Assembly: GCA_938085105.1 (NCBI GenBank)
Contig: CALKGK010000070.1
Coordinates: 1-35,636 of the forward strand
DNA from: an uncultured Flavobacteriales bacterium
GTDB taxonomy: Bacteria > Bacteroidota > Bacteroidia > Flavobacteriales_D > Sanyastnellaceae
Reading direction: 5' to 3'
Length of the DNA stretch: 35,636 bases
Translations under genes and position numbers: made by a program
Notes under the pieces: model-generated
The model's input: only the letters and a program-made list of their open reading frames with translations
Databases searched by the model: none
Told to the model about the DNA's origin: nothing
Part shown: positions 1 through 8,406 of the stretch, piece after piece
How positions within the stretch are numbered: position 1 is the first letter of the stretch
Layout of the letters: each line of letters opens with the position of its first letter

Positions 1-251
1 CGGTAAAAATCATCCGACAAAGAAGGTCCGCTCGCCACAAAAACCAAACGCAAAGCCAGTGCAATCCAAATCCAAGACTTCCATGGGATGCTTGACCTGT
101 TCTTCGCCAACAAAAAATACCCTAAGAACAAGAAAGCAAAGGTGGAAATGAGCATCCACGATTCATCTCGATGCACCTCATAGGCCAAAAAATAAAAACC
201 TACGAACATGCCCAAAAGAAGGAGGGCGGTTTTTACTATTGGGGATTTCAT
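1..251 (-). CDS. Partial mannosyltransferase-like membrane protein (N-terminal part)
   Basis: An open frame starts at an ATG (251-249) and runs off the left edge, giving 83 residues. It begins with a hydrophobic segment (about residues 8-24), has a short polar stretch with HRDESW, a second hydrophobic segment (about 33-49) and a third (about 60-75). It ends in the motif PSLSDDFYR. A 'LSDDFYR(F/Y)xWDG' motif near the N-terminus is typical of bacterial polyprenol-phosphate-dependent mannosyltransferase-like integral membrane proteins (GT-C fold). The start codon overlaps the stop of the upstream glycosyltransferase in an ATGA arrangement, so the two are probably translationally coupled. The catalytic part lies mostly outside the window, so the assignment rests on topology, one motif and the glycosyltransferase context. 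Confidence 0.7.
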   Translation of the reverse strand, partial: MKSPIVKTALLLLGMFVGFYFLAYEVHRDESWMLISTFAFLFLGYFLLAKNRSSIPWKSWIWIALALRLVFVASGPSLSDDFY

Positions 252-1714
252 GACTGTCCTCTAGCATGTTTCACCGAATAGAAGAACACAAAGCCAAAGC
301 CCAAGGTCAGCATCAAGTGAAAGGGGATCATCCCAAAATCATCCACAACAAAAGCGAGAACGAGTCCGAAAGCAAAGTACAAGGTAAGCAAGGCTTCCAC
401 AGCCGTTAAAGGGGATAATTTCACCACGCGGTATTTCTTATCGAGCCATGAACCCTTCTTTTTATTGAGTGCGAATTTGGGTGTTCGAACGAAGGGTGTT
501 TTCTTACCAATGTAGCCTTCAAAAACCGCAATGGAGTTGTGCAGGGAGAGCCCCATCGACACGCTCAAAAACATTGGGAAATCGCGCAAGAAGTACTTTA
601 GTTTTCCTTTTCGATTGCTCTGGGCCGACCAATAGAAATAGCCCAAAATGAGGAAAGACAGCAAAAAGATGCTTGCCAAGTTGAAGAGCAAGTCAAAACG
701 GTGGGAATTCGATTTGATTACCAGCATGGGCAAGCTCAAGACAGCCGTTGAAAGCACGCAAATGAAGATAAAACTATTGAGCAAGTGAAACACCGCGTGC
801 ACCTTTGTCCCCAAGCCCAAACCTCTTTTCTTCAGCACTTTTGGCAGGTTCTTCACCGCGCACTCAGCAGCACCTTTGGTCCAGCGGAATTGCTGACTTT
901 TCAATGCATTCATTTCTGCCGGTAACTCAGCCGGTGCCCCCACATTCTCAAGGTAAACGAACTGCCAGCCTTTCAGTTGAGCGCGGTAGGACAAATCGAG
1001 GTCTTCGGTAATGGTGTCTGACTGCCATCCTCCAGCATCTTCAATACAGCTCTTGCGCCACACTCCTGCTGTTCCGTTAAAATTGATGAAGTGTCCGCCT
1101 TCATTTCTCCCCACCTGCTCCACCGTAAAGTGGGCATCCAAACCAAAGGCTTGAAGACGGGTAAGGGCTGAAAAATCCTGATTGAGGTGCTCCCATTTCG
1201 CTTGAACTACTCCCACCTTTTCATCTTTCAAAAAATGAGGAATGGTTTGACGGAGAAAATCGGGATTGGGAATAAAATCGGCATCAAAAATGGCCGTAAA
1301 CGCTCCTTTCGTATGCTTTAATCCGTAAGCCAACGCGCCTGCCTTGTAGCCCACTCGTTCGGGTCTTCTTACATGTTCAATGGGGAATCCTTGGGCGCGG
1401 AGTTCCGCAATTTTCGCCGCCGCGAGATCTACACTTTCATCGTTTCCATCGTCGAGCAACTGCACCTCCAAAAGGTCGCGAGGATAATCCAAGGCGACTA
1501 CTGCATCAATCAGTCGCTCCACCACATACAGCTCATTAAAAACAGGAAGTTGAACGGTAACCATCGGCCAAGCATCCTCTGCTACTTCGGGCACCACCGC
1601 TTTTTTGAGTTTCCGACTTTTATTGTAGCGCACGGCGAGGCTCAGCTGAATCAAGCTGTAGAAAAAAATGAAGGTTAAGAACACCCCATAAATGATGATG
1701 AGTGTTAGTTCCAT
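248..1714 (-). CDS. Processive GT2 family glycosyltransferase, membrane-bound (cellulose synthase-like)
   Basis: This 488-residue protein has an N-terminal transmembrane helix (about 5-27), a cytosolic GT-A domain and several C-terminal helices (about 305-480). Visible GT2 residues are the DD pair at 88-89, the DAD motif at 144-146, TED at 236-238 and QQFRW at 274-278. This D, DxD, TED, QxxRW set marks processive or CesA/CslA-like enzymes that use a nucleotide sugar at the inner membrane face and can feed the chain through the membrane part. Its ATG overlaps the stop of the upstream GT2 gene by one base (TAATG), and its stop overlaps the next gene, so the three form a tight operon. Polymer and donor sugar cannot be read from the sequence. 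The family call is firm, the substrate unknown. Confidence 0.88.
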   Translation of the reverse strand: MELTLIIIYGVFLTFIFFYSLIQLSLAVRYNKSRKLKKAVVPEVAEDAWPMVTVQLPVFNELYVVERLIDAVVALDYPRDLLEVQLLDDGNDESVDLAAAKIAELRAQGFPIEHVRRPERVGYKAGALAYGLKHTKGAFTAIFDADFIPNPDFLRQTIPHFLKDEKVGVVQAKWEHLNQDFSALTRLQAFGLDAHFTVEQVGRNEGGHFINFNGTAGVWRKSCIEDAGGWQSDTITEDLDLSYRAQLKGWQFVYLENVGAPAELPAEMNALKSQQFRWTKGAAECAVKNLPKVLKKRGLGLGTKVHAVFHLLNSFIFICVLSTAVLSLPMLVIKSNSHRFDLLFNLASIFLLSFLILGYFYWSAQSNRKGKLKYFLRDFPMFLSVSMGLSLHNSIAVFEGYIGKKTPFVRTPKFALNKKKGSWLDKKYRVVKLSPLTAVEALLTLYFAFGLVLAFVVDDFGMIPFHLMLTLGFGFVFFYSVKHARGQS

Positions 1715-2397
1715 TAGCTGTATTTAAGAATTGTGCCGATAATTTTATACCCCGCCAAGATAGTTCCTTTTAAAGTACCCGATACTTTCGAAACACCGAT
1801 GCGCTTTTTGTAATCCACCGCTACCTCTTTGAATTTCAGTCCTTTCTTCGCTGCTTTCACCTGCATTTCCACGGTCCAACCGTACGTTTGATCTTTCATT
1901 TCGATGCGGTTGAGGGCGTCGAGGGTGATGGACCTAAACGGACCTAAATCGGTGAATTCCACGCCGTAAAACCATTTGATCATGCTAGTAGCCAGCTTGT
2001 TTCCAAAAATCTGCTGTGGCATCATAGCTCCCTTCTCTCGTTGACCGATGGCTCGAGAACCAATTACCATGTCCATCCCCTCGTTTTCAATTGGACCGAT
2101 GAGTTCGGGAAGTTGTTCGGGAAAATCACTGAAATCGCCGTCCATGAACACAATCACATCGGGCGCTACACTTTTATTTTTGAGGTAATTGATGCCCTTC
2201 AGACAAGCCGCTCCATAACCTTGTTTGGTTTCCAATAGCACCGTTGCTCCGGCTTCGGATGCACAAGCAGAAGTATTGTCAGTACTGTTGTTGTCCACCA
2301 CCACAACCTCTCTCACAAAAGAAGTTGGAATGGCCGCAATCACCTTGGCAATGCTCTGCTCTTCGTTCCAGGCGGGTATAATGACATCGGTAATCAT
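1714..2397 (-). CDS. GT2 family glycosyltransferase (polyprenyl-phosphate glycosyltransferase type)
   Basis: The 227 residues make a single soluble GT-A domain beginning IIPAWNEE (6-13). VVDNNSTDNT places the nucleotide-binding aspartate at D35, and the metal-binding DGD is at 86-88. This resembles dolichyl/undecaprenyl-phosphate sugar transferases (DPM1-like), which charge a lipid carrier with mannose or glucose. No C-terminal membrane helices are present, as in the short single-domain forms. It is the first gene of the operon with the processive GT2 and the GT-C-like protein. A plausible reading is that it makes the lipid-linked sugar used by the last gene; this is inference from context. 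A TACCTTTG element (2410-2403) lies only five bases before the ATG, suggesting a leaderless or nearly leaderless mRNA. Confidence 0.85.
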   Translation of the reverse strand: MITDVIIPAWNEEQSIAKVIAAIPTSFVREVVVVDNNSTDNTSACASEAGATVLLETKQGYGAACLKGINYLKNKSVAPDVIVFMDGDFSDFPEQLPELIGPIENEGMDMVIGSRAIGQREKGAMMPQQIFGNKLATSMIKWFYGVEFTDLGPFRSITLDALNRIEMKDQTYGWTVEMQVKAAKKGLKFKEVAVDYKKRIGVSKVSGTLKGTILAGYKIIGTILKYS

Positions 2398-2402
2398 GGC
2401 GG

Positions 2403-2410
2403 CAAAGGTA
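2403..2410 (-). promoter_or_regulatory. Bacteroidota -7 promoter element (TACCTTTG) for the glycosyltransferase operon
   Basis: The minus-strand octamer TACCTTTG matches the Bacteroidota primary-sigma -7 consensus TAnnTTTG exactly. It ends five bases before the ATG at 2397. A weak TTCG about 19 bases upstream could be the -33 element. The spacing puts the transcription start at or next to the start codon. Confidence 0.5.
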
Positions 2411-2490
2411 CATTTTTACCTCTTGAGCGAACATCACGAAAGTGGGGCAAATCATTGCTTTTTTATCACGGTTCTTTGTATCTTTCTCTC

Positions 2491-3381
2491 GTGCGAAACA
2501 CCCTTTTCCCTTTTTTCCTCCTTTTTTTCGGGCTGATGCTCTTCTGTGCATGTGACCACAATGGTGCTGAAAACCCGAAGGTGCGCTTCGAACGCCCGTT
2601 TGACCAACGGCGAATGAGCCTGAAGCGAATCTTACACGAACGCTTTAAATTTCAAGGCGACACCAACATTTATAAGGTGGACTTTGAGCGCAGAACGAAG
2701 CTGAACCACCTCATTCATTTGAACACGGGCGACACCATTTTGCATTGTTTTGTCAGCAAAAATGATGATCTCTGGGTGGTTTCGGAACCCTTGGACTCCT
2801 TGGGCTACCTCATCTGGGCATTTAAAACGGAAGATGATCGGGTTTATGCTTGGGGTAGTCGACAAGCACAACACTGGGCTTTGATTGCGCCTTTTGCTCA
2901 AGAAGGTGTTTTTCACGCTGAAGCAGGAGTGCAGATTGTCCCCACACAAGAGGAACAACTCTTATCAACTTTGAGGAAGGTCATTCTTCCCAACTCGACC
3001 GATGCGCTAGTCATTGAGCGACTCAGTCGGCGAGATGTTCGCCAAGCCCTGCAAGATGAATTGACCGAAAGTTCGGACGAAGATGAATTGGATGAAGCCC
3101 AAGAAATGCCTTCAGAAGATGCACCCCAACAAGAGCAAAGTGCCATTGTAAACGTTTATCCTCAACCGGCAAAAACAGGGCTCAAGTTAGAAATGGCCAA
3201 TAGCGGCGATTATTTAATCAAGTGTTTCGATATGAATGGCGCACCCTTCCGTGAATTCAACAAGAGCGGAAGTACCTTAAGCTTGGATGTGAGCAATTGG
3301 GACAATGGGAATTACATCCTCGCGGTGTTCAATGCCGACGGATTGTTGTTAGATCAGAAGAAGGTGGTGGTTGGGAGGTAG
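2491..3381 (+). CDS. Surface protein with atypical lipoprotein-like signal and C-terminal T9SS sorting domain
   Basis: From the GTG at 2491 the protein has 296 residues and a good export signal (VRNTLFPFFLLFFGLMLFCAC): a short basic start, a hydrophobic core, then an FCAC that is only a loose lipobox. An ATG at 2455 is in frame and would add 12 residues, but it makes a poorer signal; a TATCTTTC element at 2479-2486 also favours the later start. The middle (about 50-195) has no family I recognise. A strongly acidic linker (ESSDEDELDEAQEMPSED) follows. The last 75 residues begin NVYPQPAKTGL, contain DMNG and WDNGNYIL, and end in KKVVVGR. That is the pattern of the type IX secretion C-terminal domain (TIGR04183-like), so the protein is probably exported through T9SS. 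Function of the central part unknown. Confidence 0.75.
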   Translation: MRNTLFPFFLLFFGLMLFCACDHNGAENPKVRFERPFDQRRMSLKRILHERFKFQGDTNIYKVDFERRTKLNHLIHLNTGDTILHCFVSKNDDLWVVSEPLDSLGYLIWAFKTEDDRVYAWGSRQAQHWALIAPFAQEGVFHAEAGVQIVPTQEEQLLSTLRKVILPNSTDALVIERLSRRDVRQALQDELTESSDEDELDEAQEMPSEDAPQQEQSAIVNVYPQPAKTGLKLEMANSGDYLIKCFDMNGAPFREFNKSGSTLSLDVSNWDNGNYILAVFNADGLLLDQKKVVVGR

Positions 3382-3691
3382 ATCTTGCCCTTAAATTTTC
3401 AACTTTCAACTTTCTGGTTCAAAAATATCGGAGATCGGACTAACCCTTGAAATGATATGGAATTGAATGGCTAATGATCAATCTGCCAACGAATAACATT
3501 TCCAATAAATATTGATGACAAGACACATCTAGCCTGAGGGAAAGCACCATAATCAAGACAAAAACATGCCCCAATTCACCTAAGAAGATCCATCGCATTG
3601 CAGAAAACGGCCACGAACAATATGACATTACCGTACCACACATCATCCTGATCTGCCCCCCAGAAAGGTCACCTTTTTATGACACTACCGA
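3382..3691. other. Intergenic region between convergent genes; short TTTCAAC repeat
   Basis: This 310-base gap separates the ends of the T9SS-type protein gene and the aminotransferase gene. Near its left end the heptamer TTTCAAC is repeated twice in tandem and followed by TTTC (3397-3414). No convincing coding frame, RNA gene or strong terminator hairpin is visible in the rest. The open frames on both strands have no recognisable protein features. Confidence 0.6.
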
Positions 3692-4885
3692 CTACTTCCC
3701 AGGATACGCCTTCAAGCCTTCGCTCAAGCACTCCATTGCTGCGGTCAATGCCTCGGTATTTAACACATAGGCAAGTCGAACTTGCTGTTTACCGTGTCCG
3801 GCAGAGGAATAAAAACCTGCCGCGGGAGCCATCATCACTGTGGCGTTCTTGTAATCGAACGACTCCAACATCCACTGGCAGAAATGCTCGGCATCATCTA
3901 CCGGCAACTCGGCAATGCAATAAAAAGCTCCACTTGGTTTTGGGCAACGAACTCCTGGCATGGCATTCAAGGCGTCCACCACCAAATTTCTACGTTTCAC
4001 ATATTCTGTGGCAACATCATCAAAATACTGCTGTGGTGTTGCGAGGGCGGCTTCTCCGGCAATTTGTCCGAGGGTTGGCGGACTCAATCTCGCTTGTCCG
4101 AATTTCAAAGCCGTGGCCATCACTTCTTTGTTTTTGGAAATCATGGCTCCAATTCGAGCTCCGCACATGCTGTAGCGCTTAGAAACCGAATCAACCAAGA
4201 CCACGTTTTGCTCCAAGCCTTCCAAATTCATCACCGAAAAAGGCTTCGCTCCATCATAACAAAACTCTCTATACACCTCATCGGCAAAGAGGTATAAGTC
4301 GTGCTTCAATACCAACTCACGCAACTGTTCCAGTTCAGCTCTCGAATACAAGTATCCCGTTGGGTTCCCCGGGTTGCAAATCAAAATCCCTTTTGTTCTC
4401 GGGGTGATTTTTGCCTCGAAATCAGCGATAAGAGGAAGGGCAAAACCATCTTCAATTTTCGCTGTTACAGGAACCACTTTTACGTTTGCTGTTTGTGCAA
4501 ATCCATTGTAATTGGCGTAGAACGGTTCAGGAATGATCACCTCATCTTCTGGATCAAAACAAGACTGGAAACCGAAGACCAATGCTTCAGAACCTCCTGT
4601 GGTAATCATGATGTCTTCCGCATTAACGGGCATCCCGTTTTTTTGGTAATACTGTGCCAAACCTTTGCGATAGCTCTCATAACCTTCACTGTTCGAATAC
4701 TCAATCACCTTTCGTTCAATGTTCTTCAATCGGTCGAGAACAACTTGGGGTGTTTCAATGTCGGGCTGACCAATGTTCAAATGGTAAACCGTTTTCCCTT
4801 GTTTCTTCGCCGCTTCTGAAAAAGGAACCAACTTTCGAATGGGTGATGAAGGCATATTCGCCCCTTTGATGGAGATGCTTGGCAT
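3692..4885 (-). CDS. Pyridoxal-phosphate aminotransferase, class I (aspartate aminotransferase-like)
   Basis: This 397-residue protein is a complete fold-type I aminotransferase. NIGQPDIETP (37-46) matches the substrate-binding N-terminal segment. NPGNPTG lies at 171-177 and ADEVY at 201-205, with the aspartate that contacts the pyridine nitrogen. The PLP lysine is K236 in SVSKRYSMCGARIG, and R244 follows in the usual spacing. A C-terminal arginine (in VRLAYV) fits the carboxylate-binding arginine of the family. The closest well-known activity is aspartate or aromatic aminotransferase, but specificity cannot be fixed from motifs. It stands alone, with a candidate -33/-7 pair (TTTC, 19 bases, TAATTTCG) upstream on the minus strand. 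Confidence 0.9.
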   Translation of the reverse strand: MPSISIKGANMPSSPIRKLVPFSEAAKKQGKTVYHLNIGQPDIETPQVVLDRLKNIERKVIEYSNSEGYESYRKGLAQYYQKNGMPVNAEDIMITTGGSEALVFGFQSCFDPEDEVIIPEPFYANYNGFAQTANVKVVPVTAKIEDGFALPLIADFEAKITPRTKGILICNPGNPTGYLYSRAELEQLRELVLKHDLYLFADEVYREFCYDGAKPFSVMNLEGLEQNVVLVDSVSKRYSMCGARIGAMISKNKEVMATALKFGQARLSPPTLGQIAGEAALATPQQYFDDVATEYVKRRNLVVDALNAMPGVRCPKPSGAFYCIAELPVDDAEHFCQWMLESFDYKNATVMMAPAAGFYSSAGHGKQQVRLAYVLNTEALTAAMECLSEGLKAYPGK

Positions 4886-5053
4886 GACTTGAATTTTGCT
4901 GCGAAATTAAACTATAAATTCTCCTTTTGAAACTTTAAAAATGCCTCATTCAGCGATTCTTGTCAAGTCCTGTTAATGCTCCCTTGACTGGATGGAAATC
5001 AGGTCTTCTTGAAATCTGCACAAAATGGTTCTTCACCTCCCAATCAGAAAAAA

Positions 5054-5497
5054 TCAAAGCGGGTAATACATGAGTTGGTGTCTGCCAACCCTTGGAACTT
5101 CGTACCATTCATCGATGCGATGAAAACCTTGTTTTTCGTAAAAACCCAGCGCAACTTCTCGAGCATCGCACCAGAGTACATCCGCGCCCTGTTCTTTACT
5201 TTGTTTAAGAGCTTCTTGAATGATTGCTCTCCCTGCTCCTTTCCCCCTGGCCTTTTCCAAACTCCCCATGGCCCGAAGACGGTATTGCTGTTCATAGTCC
5301 AGTTTCTCTGTCTTCATTCGGAACAATGAACACACTGCCAAGAGTTCTCCCTCCTCAAAAGCTCCGAGGTGGATGGCGTCTTCTCGATGATCGATATCGA
5401 TCACGCAGTCTTCTGTATTTTCAATGTGGGGCCAAAGTACTTGGTGACGGATCAACCTGGTGTCCTCAGCCAAAATCCGTTTCGTCGTCAAAGTCAT
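5054..5497 (-). CDS. GNAT family N-acetyltransferase
   Basis: A 147-residue protein from the ATG at 5497; an upstream in-frame TTG at 5503 is less likely. It has the GNAT core: strand-rich GELLAVCSLF, then RLRAMGSLEKARGKGAGRAII, where RGKGAG is the acetyl-CoA pyrophosphate-binding loop, then VLWCDAREVALGFYEKQGF, the usual C-terminal motif B. The N-terminal RLIRHQVLWPH is common in small stand-alone GNAT proteins of this phylum. The acceptor is unknown. The start overlaps the end of the S4-domain gene by 32 bases in another frame, so the two are almost certainly cotranscribed and probably coupled in translation. Confidence 0.85.
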   Translation of the reverse strand: MTLTTKRILAEDTRLIRHQVLWPHIENTEDCVIDIDHREDAIHLGAFEEGELLAVCSLFRMKTEKLDYEQQYRLRAMGSLEKARGKGAGRAIIQEALKQSKEQGADVLWCDAREVALGFYEKQGFHRIDEWYEVPRVGRHQLMYYPL

Positions 5498-5870
5498 TTT
5501 CAAAGAATTTCTCCCAGTCTCGCCGTTCTTGCTTGGTTGGTCTTCCCGTGCCGTGCGGACGCTCTACTCGTTGCATTCGCATCATTTCCAATTTTTCCAA
5601 CTCTTCTGGTGGGGTGAGGTTTTTGCTGTATTCCTCTACCAATTTCGCTCCTACTCGGCTTTTGGGCAAATCAAGGACTTTATAAGTGAAGTACACGGCT
5701 CCCTTCCGAAGTTGAATCACGTCTCCTGCCTTCACTGATCGCGAGGGCTTCACGGTTTCTTCGTTCACCTTTACCTTGTTCTCTTTTACCTGCGAGGTGG
5801 CCAGACTTCTGGTCTTGTACACCCGAATGGCCCAAAGGTACTTGTCTACCCGCATCGTTTCCTTACTCAT
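5466..5870 (-). CDS. hslR: S4-domain RNA-binding protein, Hsp15 family
   Basis: The 134 residues start with an S4 domain: RVDKYLWAIRVYKTRSLAT, then KVKVNEETVKPSRSVKAGD. This is the alpha-L motif that binds structured RNA. Length and the basic C-terminal tail fit the Hsp15 (HslR) family, which in E. coli binds stalled 50S subunits carrying peptidyl-tRNA and returns them to use. A good Shine-Dalgarno site (AAGGAG, 5881-5876) sits five bases before the ATG, which is uncommon in this phylum. It lies 32 bases downstream of the TonB receptor gene and overlaps the GNAT gene, so it is the middle gene of a likely operon. The symbol follows the family; the cellular role in this organism is inferred. 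Confidence 0.85.
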   Translation of the reverse strand: MSKETMRVDKYLWAIRVYKTRSLATSQVKENKVKVNEETVKPSRSVKAGDVIQLRKGAVYFTYKVLDLPKSRVGAKLVEEYSKNLTPPEELEKLEMMRMQRVERPHGTGRPTKQERRDWEKFFENDFDDETDFG

Positions 5871-5902
5871 ATCAACTCCTTACGCTTTTAAAAATGCCGC
5901 AA

Positions 5903-8308
5903 TCAAAGTTCCAAGATAATACCTATTGCTGGTAATACATTGCCATTGCTCGCATCCAAAAACTGTCCGGCATAACTTCCTGGGGTGTTTGGGTCTTGGA
6001 TGGGCATTCCATTTTCATCGGTTTGAACGGTCAATATGTGTTGAAGCGGAGTCACTTGGTTGTACACGTTTTGAATGTCGAGAAAAACATTGAGGTTCCA
6101 CTTGTCGAAGAACCATTTCTTATCTACCCGCACATCCAACTGGTGGAAGGCATTGATGCGTTCTTCATTCAAGCGAGAATAATCGATGAGTCCGGCACGG
6201 GTGGCATCCCAAACCTCCGTTCTTAAGCTTGACTCAACATCGTAGGGCGTGAAAGGCAAACCTCCCGAAAGTTGAAATCGAAAACCTACTTCCCAATTGC
6301 GCTTGAGTTTCTTACCACCAGTCAAACTCACGATGTGACGGCTATCCCAGCTGCTGGGCCTCAATGTTCCCGTGGCATCTTCAAACTCACTGCGCACAAA
6401 GGTGTAGGCCAAAATTCCAAACCACCCTTTGTACAGTTTTTGTTGAACGAGTAACTCTGCTCCATAGGATCTTCCTTCAGAAATGGAGCGCACTTCTTCG
6501 TTTCCAATCACCCCAAAATCAGCCCCCAAATTAGCCAAGCTGATTCCTTTGTCGACACTGAAAGGATATTGATCGTAGTCTTTGTAGAAACCTTCGACGG
6601 TAATGATGGTGTTTCGCTCGGGATAGTCATACTGGAGCCCGGCAACCAATTGCTTGTTCCGAATGTATTGCAGATTGTTGTCGCGATTCACTAAACGACC
6701 ATTTTCAGAATACCCCATGATGGTATAAGCGGGCAACTGATAATAAATCCCTGTATTGAAATTGGCACTTAAGCGCGGCGTGAGGGCATAACTCGCACTG
6801 AACCTTGGAGAGAATTGGTTCAAGGGATTGAGCATTTCGCTGGAATACTCGTTGGCATCCAAACGCGCTCCTAAAGACAAGACCAAACGCTCGGCAAAAA
6901 AGCGCTTACTGCTTTGAAAAAAGGCGCCAAACTTGTGCAAATCAAACTCGCTGTAGAAATTCTGCGCGTTCAATTCGTCCTCCAAAAAAGAGAACTCGGT
7001 GAAATCACTGCGATTGTTGAATTTCGCATATTCATAGTTCAATCCGTAGGTTACCTTCAGGCTGTTCTTCAAAAACAATCGACGTTCAAGCCTGAATTTA
7101 TTCTCAATTTCTTGAGAAACGTAATCGCGCACAAGGGGCAGACTTTCATCGTTATCTTGGTGCTTGAAAGAACGGTTGTTCAGCATGTTTCTGCTTGCCA
7201 CATAGGTCCACCTTCCTTTTTCATCAAAACGATCCCACTTCACTCCAATGGTGTAGTTCCACTGCGTATCGACCGACAAGACGTCCAAGAGATAACGGTT
7301 GCTTTCGTAATCTTCCTCTGTAGGGTCTTGGCCCAGTGAAGTGTTCAAACTAAACTGATCAATGGCCCCCAGTCCTAAAACGGTGATGCGGTTTTTATCG
7401 TTGGGCTTTGCGGTCCATTTGAATTGAAAATCATTGTAGGTGGGCAAAAACGGCAGTCCAATGGCTTCAAATAGCAGCTGGAGGTAGGACCTTCTGGCCG
7501 ACATAATGATACTCGACTTATCTCCGGTAGGACCTTCCAAAGTGAGTCCAATATCGCTTGTACCAACCACCATGTTTCCCGACCAGCGATCGGTTCTTCC
7601 TTCTTTGAAACCAAAATCGAAGACACTGCTCAAGGCATTTCCCCTGTTCGCCGGAAACGCTCCACTGTAGAACTCAACATCTTGGATAAAGTCAACATTG
7701 ATCAAACCAACCGGTCCGCCCGAAGCACCTTGCGTGGCAAAGTGATTGATATTTGGAATCTCGATACCATCAATAAAGAAGCGGTTTTCATTTGCCGCAC
7801 CACCCCGGATGATGATGTCGTTTCGAAAAGAGGGAATGCTCGCAACCCCTGGCAAAGAGCGAATGGCTCGAGAAATATCTCGATTTCCGCCAGGGTTTCG
7901 TTTGACTTCGTTGATGCCTATTTTTCGCACGCTCAAGGGCGCTTCGTCTCGATTCGCAAAACTGCTGGTCACAACCTCTGCGGTTTCCAGAGCAACTGCA
8001 TCTTCTTCCAGCTGCACATCTACCGTCGCTACCCGGGAGTTGGATACCTGAATTTCAAATACCCGTTGGGGTTTGAAACCAATAAAGCTCACTTCGAGGT
8101 TGTACAAGCCCGCATCGAGCCCGGTAATTTCATAATTTCCATCGATGTCGCTGCTGGTTCCTTTGCTTTCTCCTTGCACAACAATGCTGGCAAAAGGAAT
8201 GGGATCGTTGTTGTTCAACTGGGTGATTTTTCCTCGTATGATCCCGTCTTGGGCGAGGAGAGCACTACTGATCAATAGCAGTAGAACAATGAAGATGCTG
8301 TTTTTCAT
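5903..8308 (-). CDS. TonB-dependent outer membrane receptor with N-terminal carboxypeptidase-regulatory-like domain
   Basis: From the ATG at 8308 the protein has 801 residues: a signal peptide (MKNSIFIVLLLLISSALLAQ), a CarboxypepD_reg-like beta-sandwich (about 22-105, GKITQLNNNDPIPFASIVV and GLYNLEVSFIGFK), a plug domain (SLPGVASIPSFRNDIIIRGG, then FFIDGIEIPN), and a barrel of alternating strands to a terminal IIL-E-L end. Earlier in-frame starts at 8317 and 8356 exist. I prefer 8308 because it gives a clean signal peptide and because a TAAATTCG element (8371-8364) would put transcription near 8356. No SusD-like partner lies nearby, so glycan uptake is not indicated. The substrate is unknown; siderophore, peptide or other ligands are possible. 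Two small genes follow in the same direction. Confidence 0.9.
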   Translation of the reverse strand: MKNSIFIVLLLLISSALLAQDGIIRGKITQLNNNDPIPFASIVVQGESKGTSSDIDGNYEITGLDAGLYNLEVSFIGFKPQRVFEIQVSNSRVATVDVQLEEDAVALETAEVVTSSFANRDEAPLSVRKIGINEVKRNPGGNRDISRAIRSLPGVASIPSFRNDIIIRGGAANENRFFIDGIEIPNINHFATQGASGGPVGLINVDFIQDVEFYSGAFPANRGNALSSVFDFGFKEGRTDRWSGNMVVGTSDIGLTLEGPTGDKSSIIMSARRSYLQLLFEAIGLPFLPTYNDFQFKWTAKPNDKNRITVLGLGAIDQFSLNTSLGQDPTEEDYESNRYLLDVLSVDTQWNYTIGVKWDRFDEKGRWTYVASRNMLNNRSFKHQDNDESLPLVRDYVSQEIENKFRLERRLFLKNSLKVTYGLNYEYAKFNNRSDFTEFSFLEDELNAQNFYSEFDLHKFGAFFQSSKRFFAERLVLSLGARLDANEYSSEMLNPLNQFSPRFSASYALTPRLSANFNTGIYYQLPAYTIMGYSENGRLVNRDNNLQYIRNKQLVAGLQYDYPERNTIITVEGFYKDYDQYPFSVDKGISLANLGADFGVIGNEEVRSISEGRSYGAELLVQQKLYKGWFGILAYTFVRSEFEDATGTLRPSSWDSRHIVSLTGGKKLKRNWEVGFRFQLSGGLPFTPYDVESSLRTEVWDATRAGLIDYSRLNEERINAFHQLDVRVDKKWFFDKWNLNVFLDIQNVYNQVTPLQHILTVQTDENGMPIQDPNTPGSYAGQFLDASNGNVLPAIGIILEL

Positions 8309-8363
8309 TTTGACCATTATGTGTTTTGAAACACGGATATACCTCTTCAGGTTCATTTCAAGA

Positions 8364-8371
8364 CGAATTTA
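8364..8371 (-). promoter_or_regulatory. Candidate -7 element (TAAATTCG) for the TonB receptor operon
   Basis: TAAATTCG on the minus strand differs from TAnnTTTG at one position. A T-rich -33-like stretch lies at about the right distance. The position implies a leader of roughly 45 bases before the ATG at 8308, and it argues against the longer start at 8356. Confidence 0.4.
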
Positions 8372-8406
8372 GATCAATTCAATCCTAAAAAAGCGGGTTT
8401 GAGGTT

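Noticed and set aside
3397-3414. Tandem TTTCAAC repeat as a possible CRISPR or mobile-element end.
   Set aside because: It is only about two and a half copies of a heptamer, with no spacers, no inverted repeats and no nearby transposase or cas gene.
7682-8278. A 198-residue open frame on the plus strand, opposite the TonB receptor gene.
   Set aside because: It lies wholly antisense to a clear coding region, has no recognised domain, and its composition follows from the codon pattern of the real gene.
5903-8308. Polysaccharide utilisation locus.
   Set aside because: There is a TonB receptor but no SusD-like gene, glycoside hydrolase or specific regulator next to it.
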